Shown here one piece after another: positions 7,726 to 16,199 of a DNA stretch of 30,106 bases. Every line of letters begins with the position of its first letter. Position 1 is the first letter of the stretch. Source of the DNA: DUUS01 sp964416365 (GTDB lineage: Bacteria > Bacillota_I > Bacilli_A > RF39 > UBA660). The notes under the pieces were generated by a model. That model saw only the letters and a program-made list of their open reading frames with translations. It did no database searches and was not told where the DNA came from. Location: assembly GCA_964416365.1 (NCBI GenBank), contig CAYQDO010000009.1:1-30106 (forward strand), written 5' to 3'. The position numbers and the translations under genes were made by a program.

Positions 7726-9573
7726 ATGAAGAATCTAAGAAAGAAACTTAAAAAGACTAATAAAAAGTTTAGATTTTTCTTTTATATAGTATTTATACTA
7801 TATCTAGTAAGCTTAATCCTATTAACTAGAGGCTTAATCCTTTTAAGTGGAATAGAAACTTTTTTAAGATACTTTTTATTATTTGTTTTTTTCTCTTTAT
7901 TCTTAATCTATACAGTAGCTAATTTTGTCTTTTTAATTTTAAAAAAACATAAAACCTTAGTTATTATTAATATCCTTGTGATTATTTTCAGTGTATTTAA
8001 TTACGGAGCTCATTATTATATTAATAAAACTTATGGCTATATTGATGCCATTAGCAAAGATGAAACCACTTATACAACTAATCTAATTACCTTAGCAAGT
8101 ACGACTAAAATTAATACGGTGGGTATGATAACCGAAGAAAGTGATATTGAAGGCCATATATTGCCAAAAGAATATATAAATAAAAATAAATTAAAATATC
8201 AAATAACTTATTATGATGATTATAATGCTTTATTAAATGATTTATATGATCAAAAAATTGATGGAATATTTATTACCAGTAATTATGCACTAATCTATAA
8301 TAATATTGAAAAATTTAATAATATTAAAGGAGATACTAAAGTTCAAGCTTCCTATTCTAAAAAAATGAAAAAACAAGAATATGGTGAGGCATCAAATAAA
8401 CCAATTACTGAGCCATTTACTATACTTTTAATGGGTGTTGATTCTCACGATGATGATATAAGTAAAAACCCGGCATTTAATGGTGATACTTTAATGCTTA
8501 TTAGCTTTAACCCAAAGACATTATCAGCAACTACCTTTAGTATACCTAGAGATATGTATGTACCTATTTCATGTAATAATAATCGACGATATAAAATTAA
8601 TTCTGCTGCTGGTCATGGTACAAAATGTATGATTGATACTATTGAAAACTGGACTACCTTAAATATCGACTATTATATGAAAATTAATTTCAAAGGTGTC
8701 GTTGCTTTAGTAGAAGCCTTGGGAGGTATAAATGTAGATGTCCCAAAACCAGACTTCCCTAAAAAATATTGTACTGATGATAGTAACAGAAGTGGACAAA
8801 TATGTTTAACACCAGGCTATCAATTACTTAATGGTGAGCAAGCTTTAGCTTTATCTAGAAACAGAAAAGCATTTATAAATGGCGATTATTTCAGAGTGCA
8901 AAATCAACAATTAGTTCTTGAAGGAATAATTCAAAAAGCTAAAGGTATCAGAAATTTAAATAGTTTCTATAATGTCTTAAATGCCATTAGTCGTAACTTA
9001 GAAACAAATATGTCTACAAAAGAAATGTTAAATTTCTATAATGTCGGTAAAAATATCTTAACTAGAAGCAATTTAGGAGAAAAAGACCTGATAGATATTC
9101 AAAAAACATTTTTAAATGGATATAACATAGATGTTAATGGTGCTTCGACAGAAATGTATTATGAAGAAAGTTTAAGCGCTATTGTAAAAGCTATGAAAGT
9201 TACTTTAGGTTTAGAAAAACCGGGAATAATTAAAAGCTTTGATTTTTCCGTAAATAACCCTTATGAAGTAGAGATAGTCGGTAAAAATAAGTATGGTAAA
9301 CGAGAAGATATGTTACCAAGCTTCATCTATAGAAGTTTAGATGAATTAAATAGTTGGAATAATACAAGAAGTATTAATATCAATATTGAATATGAAGAAA
9401 GCAATACTTGTAATAACAATACAATTCTAAAACAAAGTGTAAGAAAAAATACTTTAATATCTGACATTTTCTCTTTAACCATAACTGTATGTAAAAATAC
9501 CATAGAAACTCCTGTCAATGAACAGGAAACTGAAACAGAAATTGAAGAACCTATTGAAGAGATGTTAGAATAA
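7726..9573 (+). CDS. LCP (LytR-CpsA-Psr) family cell-wall polymer ligase
   Basis: This 615-residue membrane protein has about three N-terminal helices (residues 15-110). An outside domain at about 120-225 resembles no part of the LCP core. The LCP catalytic domain at about 230-460 has PFTILLMGVDSHD, then SIPRDMY with R275, RRYKINSAAGHG, YYMKINFKGVVALVEALGGI, and LNGEQALALSRNRK with R378. The C-terminus is very acidic (last 20 residues). LCP enzymes move teichoic acids, capsule or other polymers from undecaprenyl pyrophosphate to peptidoglycan. The extra extracellular domain and its position after the LTA synthase suggest a secondary polymer ligase of the same envelope; its substrate is not visible. 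LytR-type transcription attenuator is the older name for the same family. Confidence 0.88.
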   Translation: MKNLRKKLKKTNKKFRFFFYIVFILYLVSLILLTRGLILLSGIETFLRYFLLFVFFSLFLIYTVANFVFLILKKHKTLVIINILVIIFSVFNYGAHYYINKTYGYIDAISKDETTYTTNLITLASTTKINTVGMITEESDIEGHILPKEYINKNKLKYQITYYDDYNALLNDLYDQKIDGIFITSNYALIYNNIEKFNNIKGDTKVQASYSKKMKKQEYGEASNKPITEPFTILLMGVDSHDDDISKNPAFNGDTLMLISFNPKTLSATTFSIPRDMYVPISCNNNRRYKINSAAGHGTKCMIDTIENWTTLNIDYYMKINFKGVVALVEALGGINVDVPKPDFPKKYCTDDSNRSGQICLTPGYQLLNGEQALALSRNRKAFINGDYFRVQNQQLVLEGIIQKAKGIRNLNSFYNVLNAISRNLETNMSTKEMLNFYNVGKNILTRSNLGEKDLIDIQKTFLNGYNIDVNGASTEMYYEESLSAIVKAMKVTLGLEKPGIIKSFDFSVNNPYEVEIVGKNKYGKREDMLPSFIYRSLDELNSWNNTRSININIEYEESNTCNNNTILKQSVRKNTLISDIFSLTITVCKNTIETPVNEQETETEIEEPIEEMLE

Positions 9574-9597
9574 AAAACTTACCTAAGTAAGTTTTTT
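9572..9597. terminator. Bidirectional terminator between LCP and LysR genes
   Basis: AAAAAACTTAC (9572-9582) pairs with its complement at 9587-9597 around CTAA, giving U-runs on both strands. It overlaps the LCP stop and contains the lysR stop codon. Confidence 0.8.
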
Positions 9598-10479
9598 ATT
9601 TGTCATAATATCTATTAATTTTTTTGCACTATAATTAGGGATACTTTTATTTATGGTAACAATGCCAATAAACCTAGATGGAATTTTAGGATTTACTTCA
9701 ATTTTATATAAAGATTTGTTTTTTAATTCATCCTCAATAAACTCTTTCGTAGCATACCCAATTCCGAATCCTGACTTTACTAAATCCATAATTAAATTGT
9801 AACTTACAACTTCTAATTTCGGTTTCAAATTAACACAATTTTTTTGTAAATACTGATCCAAAAAACACCTTGTATTTGATGGTAGTTTTTGAAATAATAT
9901 GGGATATTTGTTTAATTCTGCCAATTTAACTTTTCCCTTAGTCATTTCATAATATTTTTTATTACCAACAAAAATATCTTGAACTTCTTTAACAGGTATT
10001 ATCTTTAATTCCTTATGCTCTTTCATTGGTAAATTTAAAATTAGCATGTCTAAATTACCGTTTTTTAATTCTCTTATAAGATTTTCCGTTAAATTATTTA
10101 CGATTTGAATATCAATCTTAGGAAATTTTTCGTGAAATTGTTCTAAATAAGGCATTAAAACATAGCGACTGACAGTAGTGCTGGCGCCTATTCTAACTGT
10201 TCCGCTATCTAAGTTTTTTAAATTTGTAATGGTATTTAGACCATTATGGAATTGTTCTACACCTTTTTGAATATACTCAAACAAAATTTTCCCTTCCGGG
10301 GTTAAACTTACTCCCTTTTTTGATCTTATAAATAAAGATAAATCCAACTTATCTTCTAAATTTTTTATTTGAGATGAAACTGCTGGCTGAGATATGTATA
10401 GAACCTCTGCAGCTTTAGAAATACTCTCATTTAAAGCTACTATATAAAATATTTTATATAATTCAAAATTAACATCCAT
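9583..10479 (-). CDS. LysR-type transcriptional regulator
   Basis: At 298 residues this is the usual LTTR length. An N-terminal winged helix-turn-helix (about residues 3-62) contains the classical ALNESISKAAEVLYISQPAVS pattern in shortened form: NESISKAAEVLYISQPAVS. A two-lobed effector domain (about 90-295) begins with TVRIGAST. The ATG has AAGGAGAAT immediately upstream. The gene is divergent from the DUF2099 gene, and a palindrome lies between them, so it most likely controls that gene and itself. The inducer is unknown. A small metabolite related to the neighbour's substrate is the usual arrangement for this family, but that is inference. Confidence 0.92.
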   Translation of the reverse strand: MDVNFELYKIFYIVALNESISKAAEVLYISQPAVSSQIKNLEDKLDLSLFIRSKKGVSLTPEGKILFEYIQKGVEQFHNGLNTITNLKNLDSGTVRIGASTTVSRYVLMPYLEQFHEKFPKIDIQIVNNLTENLIRELKNGNLDMLILNLPMKEHKELKIIPVKEVQDIFVGNKKYYEMTKGKVKLAELNKYPILFQKLPSNTRCFLDQYLQKNCVNLKPKLEVVSYNLIMDLVKSGFGIGYATKEFIEDELKNKSLYKIEVNPKIPSRFIGIVTINKSIPNYSAKKLIDIMTNKKLT

Positions 10480-10496
10480 AAATTCTCCTTATGTTT

Positions 10497-10526
10497 GATA
10501 TAAATAATATATATTATATTTATATC
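10497..10526. promoter_or_regulatory. Palindromic operator candidate for the divergent LysR
   Basis: Ten-base arms GATATAAATA (10497-10506) and TATTTATATC (10517-10526) are exact inverted repeats around a 10-bp AT centre. The site lies 18 bp upstream of lysR and 44 bp upstream of the divergent ATG, the usual position of an LTTR site. In AT-rich DNA some palindromes arise by chance, but a 10+10 perfect match is long. Confidence 0.5.
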
Positions 10527-10569
10527 ATATTTTGCGTTAAAATTCAAATTGGAAAAGGAAGTGGATTTT

Positions 10570-12288
10570 ATGGCAAGCCATGCCGGATTAATTTACACAT
10601 TAAAAACAGAAAAGGGTTATGTGGCAGGTGATAACCAATATACGCAGGATAAGAATAAAGCCTTGCTTATTAGTTTTGAACAATTTGGATGGTGTAGTAA
10701 TAAAACCGTTCTAAAAATGTTAGGTTATCCAGATGAAACAGCTGAACTAGAAACAATTGTGCCTTCTTTTGAGTCAAGATTAGGGTGGATTGAAAATAAA
10801 CTCAAATTACTCGGTTATAAAGATTATAGTGACATGGCTATGGATTTTTATGCTCGCTATAATTGTAATAATTCTGATGAATATTTAGAGTATATTAAAT
10901 ATTTAGATAAGCAAATAAAAAAAATATATAATAGTATGCCAGTACTTGATACATTAATAATAGATAACAAGGAAATGGAACTTAAAAGACTTCAATTTAG
11001 CAAGCCAATTAATGATTTAGAATATCATACAGAAAAACTTTGTGATCAAACTAGAATTATTACTAAATCTACTTTTAAATTAAAAAACCTACCTCTAAAT
11101 AAATATTTTAATTTAAATACGGGAGAAAAAAAACAATATCAATATAATTATGATGAATTAATAAAGCAAATTAAACAAAATTTAAACATTATTGATTTAA
11201 GACTACAAGATAATGAGCTTATGGTCTATAGTAACGTTTTACCGAATATTTTAAATAAATACATTTTAAGCATATTAAGGGACTTCTATGAAGAAAATCA
11301 ATTTCACATAACTAGAATGTTCGGTAGCTACATATTGTTAAAAGGTAATAAGGAAGAATTAAAAGCTATCAAAGCTACTCCAATCCCAATTAAATATTGC
11401 CCTTTAATGACGAAACTTTTAAAAGAAGTTGGTGGAGATATCGCCGAAAAAATATTAATGACTTTACAAACTGAAGGTGAAAAATTACAAACAGAAGCCA
11501 TGTGTGATTTAATTAACGAAGTAGTTATCAAAAGTAAATATTTTGATACTAATAGACCACTAAATTCTTGTGAAGCTAATGTCTTGTTTGGAGCCTCAGA
11601 AACTATCGCTTCAGCATTTGATAATAACTTAGTTGATGCTGCTGTTATAGTATCAAATAATTTAGGAACAATTATAACTACAAATAGTAATAATACCCAA
11701 GGCGCTGTTAAAAGAATGACTGGACTATTTTATACAAGTCCATCTGAAAAACTAGTAGAAACAGCTATGAATGAAAATATTATTCCCGTATTTCCATATA
11801 CTGCAGAAATTGATCAGATAGCTGGTATTAAAAAAGCTATAGAATTAGGTTATAAAAAAATAGCCGTTTCAGTTGCAGCTAAGGATAATTATTTATTAAA
11901 ACAAATAAAACAAATCGAAAAAGAAAATAATGTTTTGATTTATAAATTTGGTTTATGTTCTACTGGTATAGATGAAAAAACAGCCATAATTATGAAAGAT
12001 AACGCTGATGTAATCTGGTCTTGCGCTTCAAAACAAATAAAAAATTATGTAGAACCTCATGCCATAGCACAAGTAGGGATAAAAATACCGGTACATATCA
12101 TGACTTCTCAAGGATGGCAAATTGTAAAGAATCATTTAGTAAAAATGAATCCTGAATTAGGAAATCAGAGCATTGATTTAGTAGAAGGCGAGAATAAACC
12201 CGTACTTTTAAATAATGACAATAGTATCAAAGTATTAAAGAAAAAAAATGTTTATAATTGTCAAGATTGCCCAAGACCATGTATTTAA
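10570..12288 (+). CDS. DUF2099 / methanogenesis marker 8-like protein with long N-terminal extension
   Basis: This is a 572-residue soluble protein. From about residue 270 onward it resembles archaeal methanogenesis marker protein 8 (DUF2099): IKYCPL at 274-279, FGASETIASAF near 340-350, LVDAAVIVSNNLGTIIT, RMTGLFYTSPS, AEIDQIAGIKKAIELGYKKI, DVIWSCASK and IPVHIMTSQG. The C-terminus ends in C564-x2-C567-x3-C571, a possible metal or cluster ligand set. Residues 1-270 are an extension I cannot assign. The biochemical role of the family is not established to my knowledge. The ATG at 10570 is chosen over TTG 10549 because AAGGAAG lies 8 nt before it. It is divergent from a LysR regulator. Recognition is by remembered motif pattern, not by a search. 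Confidence 0.7.
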   Translation: MASHAGLIYTLKTEKGYVAGDNQYTQDKNKALLISFEQFGWCSNKTVLKMLGYPDETAELETIVPSFESRLGWIENKLKLLGYKDYSDMAMDFYARYNCNNSDEYLEYIKYLDKQIKKIYNSMPVLDTLIIDNKEMELKRLQFSKPINDLEYHTEKLCDQTRIITKSTFKLKNLPLNKYFNLNTGEKKQYQYNYDELIKQIKQNLNIIDLRLQDNELMVYSNVLPNILNKYILSILRDFYEENQFHITRMFGSYILLKGNKEELKAIKATPIPIKYCPLMTKLLKEVGGDIAEKILMTLQTEGEKLQTEAMCDLINEVVIKSKYFDTNRPLNSCEANVLFGASETIASAFDNNLVDAAVIVSNNLGTIITTNSNNTQGAVKRMTGLFYTSPSEKLVETAMNENIIPVFPYTAEIDQIAGIKKAIELGYKKIAVSVAAKDNYLLKQIKQIEKENNVLIYKFGLCSTGIDEKTAIIMKDNADVIWSCASKQIKNYVEPHAIAQVGIKIPVHIMTSQGWQIVKNHLVKMNPELGNQSIDLVEGENKPVLLNNDNSIKVLKKKNVYNCQDCPRPCI

Positions 12289-12314
12289 AAAACAGAAAAT
12301 TAATTCTGTTTTTT
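12287..12314. terminator. Bidirectional terminator between DUF2099 gene and the minus-strand operon
   Basis: AAAAAACAGAA (12287-12297) pairs exactly with 12304-12314 around AATTAA, with A and T runs serving both strands. It overlaps both stop codons. Confidence 0.82.
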
Positions 12315-13053
12315 AATACAATAAAATATAACTTATAGTAAAGACAAATATATTACTTAATAAATTAACCATATTATTATCTACTAACGGAAATCCTTTA
12401 ACAAGCTTACTTTTTTTATTACAATGCTTTTTCTCTTCTATTTGTTTTTTACAAACTACACATTGATATTTTGCTTCAACAATTGTACCTAATATACTAT
12501 CAAAAACTGACCCACTTAAACTCATTAAAGTAATTAGAAGAAAATTAGAAAAATCAGCATCAGATTCTAAATAAATAACTCCAACTATCATACCTCCGCA
12601 TAAGGAAGCAAACAATCCTAATAAAGATACTCCACCAGACTCTCCAGTTTCTATTTTCTTCATCGTAAAGATATTAACTGGTTTTTTTCTTGATAAAGTA
12701 CCAATACTACTAGCTAAAGTATCTGCCAAACTAGAGCCAATCACGCAATAATACATTACATAAAAAACATTATTATTTGTTATATAGTGAAGTACTATAC
12801 ATAAAGTAGCCGTTAGAACATTACTAATCATTTGCCTTATATTACGTGTGCCATCTTTCTTAGTCTTTTTAAGTTTATCTGATAACAGCGTCAATATAAA
12901 AACTGTGGCTAAAGCTATAAAAGCTAAATGCCCACCCCAAGTATAAATTATTATTCCAAAAAGCCACGCTAAAAGGGTACCTGGAATAGTTACTTTCTTA
13001 GTATATCCGGCATATAAAGCTAAAATTGTAGGAATTATAAAATTAAAATACAT
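12313..13053 (-). CDS. DUF92 / VTE6-like prenyl-phosphate kinase family membrane protein
   Basis: This 246-residue protein has about six membrane helices and the DUF92 signatures: SSLADTLASSIG, KIETGESGGVSLLG, GSVFDSILGT, a CVVC...HC cysteine motif (CxxC, then C after about 12 residues) and the closing LVDNNMVNLLS. The plant member VTE6 phosphorylates phytyl phosphate to the diphosphate; archaeal and bacterial members are mostly uncharacterised. The ATG at 13053 overlaps the upstream stop as TGATG and has GGAAGTGG before it; the TTG at 13074 is less likely. Tight coupling to the VTE5-like gene suggests successive phosphorylation of one prenyl alcohol, which is inference. It is the last gene of the operon. 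Confidence 0.8.
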   Translation of the reverse strand: MYFNFIIPTILALYAGYTKKVTIPGTLLAWLFGIIIYTWGGHLAFIALATVFILTLLSDKLKKTKKDGTRNIRQMISNVLTATLCIVLHYITNNNVFYVMYYCVIGSSLADTLASSIGTLSRKKPVNIFTMKKIETGESGGVSLLGLFASLCGGMIVGVIYLESDADFSNFLLITLMSLSGSVFDSILGTIVEAKYQCVVCKKQIEEKKHCNKKSKLVKGFPLVDNNMVNLLSNIFVFTISYILLY

Positions 13054-13694
13054 CAAACCACTTCCAATAACCAAACAATCAAAAATATACCTAAAGGAAG
13101 ATAAATATTATCTAAACCTTTAATACCAATAAGTTCTATCAAAGAAGCACTAAGACCAATAATCATAATTTTAAAAATATTAAAATCTAAATTATAAAAT
13201 GAGTTGAAGAAAATAACTACTAAAATTGAGGCTATTAAGACGGTTGTAGTTCCAACAATGGTTTTATTATTAATTATTTTATTGCTTTTAAAATAATGAG
13301 CTATAATAGGTGCCAATCCATCACCTAATCCCATACAAAATAAGCCTATAGCATAAGCTCCTACTAAATTATTATTAAAATAAGTAAGTAAAGCCATAAT
13401 AAATACACTAATGGGATAATAAATGGTTCCGAATGAATGTTCATCCTCCATACCTTTAAATATGTTTTTCTTGTAAGATAAATAATTTAGAATAATAAAA
13501 GTTATTGGGGGAATAATCATATGTATCGTGAATTTAAAATAATAATACATAATAAAAAAGCAAAAAGAAACACCAATATGAACTATTTTTCTAGTAATAA
13601 ACTTGCTTACCTTAAATTTTTCACTTAAAACATTAGCTATCAATAAAATTAATAACAGATATAAATATGTAAGTAGATACCCTAACCAAATCAT
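13053..13694 (-). CDS. VTE5/SEC59-like polyprenol (phytol/dolichol) kinase family protein
   Basis: This 213-residue protein has about seven membrane helices. It shows family landmarks of the CTP-dependent phytol/dolichol kinases: RKIVHIGVS near residue 35, an HSFGTIYYPIS motif, then GLGDGLAPIIA near 120 and a TIVGTTTV motif. These form the nucleotide-binding region shared with CdsA-type enzymes. The likely reaction is phosphorylation of a membrane prenyl alcohol; the substrate could be undecaprenol, farnesol or a shorter prenol. It follows the AbgT gene by 7 nt with AGGTG upstream and overlaps the DUF92 gene as TGATG. Bacillota usually use a DgkA-type kinase for undecaprenol, so this would be a different route. 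Confidence 0.78.
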   Translation of the reverse strand: MIWLGYLLTYLYLLLILLIANVLSEKFKVSKFITRKIVHIGVSFCFFIMYYYFKFTIHMIIPPITFIILNYLSYKKNIFKGMEDEHSFGTIYYPISVFIMALLTYFNNNLVGAYAIGLFCMGLGDGLAPIIAHYFKSNKIINNKTIVGTTTVLIASILVVIFFNSFYNLDFNIFKIMIIGLSASLIELIGIKGLDNIYLPLGIFLIVWLLEVV

Positions 13695-13701
13695 ACTACA
13701 C

Positions 13702-15234
13702 CTAAATAGTTGGGAAACTATTTATACCTAGTGGTAAACCTATAATATAAAAGGCAAACAAAATTACTATCCATAATAAAGCTGTATATCCTGAGTATGG
13801 TAAGATATATTTAATGTTACCCCATACTGTATCGTGATCATCCTGACTATATAATTCCATAAAAGCAACATAAATTATAAAGTACGCCATTACTGGAGCA
13901 AGGCCATAAGTTATTCCTTCTCCAAATCTGAAAACAACTGAAGCAAATTCCGGACTCATTCCTGAATTCATAAAGACAGGAACTACAACTCCACTTAGAA
14001 TAACCCATTTATTAACACTACCTGGTACTAAAAGTGTACTAACCGAACTGACTAGCAATGTTAAAAGTATTAATGGTATTCCGGTAAAACCAGAACTATT
14101 TATTAAGTTAGCAAGTGATGCAACTATTACTGTACCTATATTAGTTTTCTTGAAGATAAAGATAAACATTGATGCTACGAATATTAATACAATAACTTTC
14201 CCTACACCATCCAAGGAATGACTCAAAGCTGAACACATATCACGATGATTCTTAATTTGTTTAGTTACTATTCCATAACTTAAACCTAAAATAATAAATA
14301 AGAATACAATAACAAAGACAAATCCTTGATTAAAGAAAGAATTATAACCAAATAATTTATCAATATATAATGCTTGACTATGGTCTAATAATTTTCCACT
14401 AAAAGGTAGGCCAGGAATAATGCTATAGACAAAAATTAAAATATACGCTATTCCACATAAACCAGATACAATTAATCCTCTTTTTTCTCTCTTGGTTAAA
14501 TAATCCTCTGAATTATCTTCAAAATCATAATGGCCTATTTTAGGTACTATTATCTTCTCTGTAACAGAAGTAATAATTAATGCTAAACAAATAGTTGAAA
14601 CTAATGAAATTAGAAGATATGCAAAAGTATTAATCGAATAACTACTTGTTAATACTCTAGCACTTAAAAGGGTATAACTCAGTACAGTAGAATCTATAGC
14701 ATTAATAAATATATTAGTTCCTATCCCACAAGTAATAGAAGCAAAAGCGCATACTATCCCTGCCTTGGGATTTCTTTTACTATATTTGAACAGCAATGCT
14801 GCAAGTGGTATTAAAGCTATAAAACTTAAATCTCCAATTATAGTTGAGAATATACAAATAAACGATAAAGAAAAAGTAACAACTTTCTTACTCACTTTCT
14901 TAGTTAAAATATAAAAAAATGAATCTAAAAATCCACTCTTATCCAAAATGCCAACACCAATTAAGGTAATAAGTAACATTGATAGAGGCGTAAAGGCAGC
15001 AAAGTTTGAAACAGTATTACTAAATATATATTTTAAACCGCCTAAACTAAATAAAGATTCAACTGAAACTAAAACAGATTCATATCCACCATTAGCTGTT
15101 ACTTTATTGTAAGAAGAACTAACATTAAATAAATTTAAAATACCACTTAAAACAATAGTCCAGATAATAAGGACTATAAAACTCATTATCGGATGCAGTA
15201 CAATACGATCTCTGATTGTTCTTATTTTTTTCAT
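13702..15234 (-). CDS. AbgT family transporter
   Basis: This 510-residue protein with about 12 membrane helices matches the AbgT family over its whole length. Landmarks are a loop with GVGILDKSGF near residue 92, and the C-terminal half with LLVPGSVNKWVILSGVVVPV, then SPEFASVVFRFGEGIT and LAPVMAYF. E. coli AbgT takes up p-aminobenzoyl-glutamate, while other members export sulphonamide-like drugs by proton antiport. The substrate here cannot be told from sequence. The start ATG overlaps the DUF951 stop as ATGA, so it is translationally coupled in the parAB operon. Its place between a chromosome-segregation pair and two prenol kinases gives no clear clue to substrate. Confidence 0.88.
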   Translation of the reverse strand: MKKIRTIRDRIVLHPIMSFIVLIIWTIVLSGILNLFNVSSSYNKVTANGGYESVLVSVESLFSLGGLKYIFSNTVSNFAAFTPLSMLLITLIGVGILDKSGFLDSFFYILTKKVSKKVVTFSLSFICIFSTIIGDLSFIALIPLAALLFKYSKRNPKAGIVCAFASITCGIGTNIFINAIDSTVLSYTLLSARVLTSSYSINTFAYLLISLVSTICLALIITSVTEKIIVPKIGHYDFEDNSEDYLTKREKRGLIVSGLCGIAYILIFVYSIIPGLPFSGKLLDHSQALYIDKLFGYNSFFNQGFVFVIVFLFIILGLSYGIVTKQIKNHRDMCSALSHSLDGVGKVIVLIFVASMFIFIFKKTNIGTVIVASLANLINSSGFTGIPLILLTLLVSSVSTLLVPGSVNKWVILSGVVVPVFMNSGMSPEFASVVFRFGEGITYGLAPVMAYFIIYVAFMELYSQDDHDTVWGNIKYILPYSGYTALLWIVILFAFYIIGLPLGINSFPTI

Positions 15235-15413
15235 TTTTTTCTCCCTTTAAGCTTTTTTTCAAACTCTAATCTGTCTAACATAATTTCTCTATTACAATGA
15301 ACACATTTAAGTTTGATATCTACTCCGATGCGTGTTATTATCCACAAATTTGTACCACAAGCATGAGCCTTTCTCATAATAACTTCATCATTTAAAGCAT
15401 ACTCTTTTTTCAT
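15231..15413 (-). CDS. DUF951 family protein
   Basis: This 60-residue protein matches DUF951 (B. subtilis YyzM-like) along its length: YALNDEVIMRKAHACGTN, then the W-I-I-T-R-I-G-D pattern and CVHC, ending LDRLEFEKKLK. The cysteines suggest zinc binding. Function is unknown. It is conserved next to parB and mscS or ychF in many Bacillota. It starts 5 nt after the mscS stop and ends with an ATGA overlap into the AbgT gene. Confidence 0.88.
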   Translation of the reverse strand: MKKEYALNDEVIMRKAHACGTNLWIITRIGVDIKLKCVHCNREIMLDRLEFEKKLKGRKK

Positions 15414-15418
15414 TTAAA

Positions 15419-16198
15419 TCATCCTGCCAGTTTTATTTTATTCTTATCAAAACTAATCTTTATTTTTTCTAAAACGTCTCTTCTTAGAAAGTCTTCTTTT
15501 CCCTGTTTACACTTTACTTGGAATAAATATACAATATTTCCACCAGAAATTTTGTCAATTCCTAAATATATACTTTCTTTTTGATCAACAAATTCATATT
15601 TATATATTTCGTTTAAAATATTTTCAATAGCTTTCTTCACAATTTTAAGATCAACATCGGATGATAAAGTAATTTCAAAAGGTATGGTTGTTTGCTTTTG
15701 ACTTAAATTCACGATAGCATCGACATTTCGGTTATTTATGATAAGAACAGCACCAGTTGCTGATTTTATCTTGGTTGTTTTTAAACCAAAAGAAAAAACG
15801 GTACCGATAAAATCTTTATAATTAACTTTATCACCCACAACATAATAGTTATCCATAATGATGTTAATTCCACCAATAATATCTTTTAAGGCATCTTGAA
15901 GAGCTAAACCTACTAATAAACCAATGATTCCTAATCCAGTAAGCATTGAAGTTGTATTAATTCCATATACTTCTAAAATTATTAATATGGCTATTATAGA
16001 AACTGTATACTTCATAATATTATTAAATAATATTAATAAAGTTGTACGACGTTTAACGTCTAATTCAGTTTTCCCTTTAACAGTTAGTTTATTAATAAGT
16101 TTTACTATAACATTATAAAAGATTATAGCTAATACTATAACTAAAATTGGCCCATAAAATTTCTTGGAAAAAATTATATCGGTAACTTTGTCTATCAA
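15419..16198 (-). CDS. mscS: MscS-type mechanosensitive channel
   Basis: This protein of about 259 residues has three N-terminal membrane helices (about 14-35, 60-80 and 86-110) and the MscS pore and beta domain: GLGIIGLLVGLALQDALKDI, then GINIIMDNYYVVGDKV, IGTVFSFGLKTTKIKS and LIINNRNV. MscS channels open under membrane tension to release osmolytes. The start is uncertain: TTG at 16198, one base after the parB stop, has AAGGTGA at good spacing, while GTG at 16207 overlaps parB but lies too close to that site. It is third in the parAB operon, an arrangement common in Bacillota. Confidence 0.9.
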   Translation of the reverse strand: MIDKVTDIIFSKKFYGPILVIVLAIIFYNVIVKLINKLTVKGKTELDVKRRTTLLILFNNIMKYTVSIIAILIILEVYGINTTSMLTGLGIIGLLVGLALQDALKDIIGGINIIMDNYYVVGDKVNYKDFIGTVFSFGLKTTKIKSATGAVLIINNRNVDAIVNLSQKQTTIPFEITLSSDVDLKIVKKAIENILNEIYKYEFVDQKESIYLGIDKISGGNIVYLFQVKCKQGKEDFLRRDVLEKIKISFDKNKIKLAG

Positions 16199-16199
16199 A

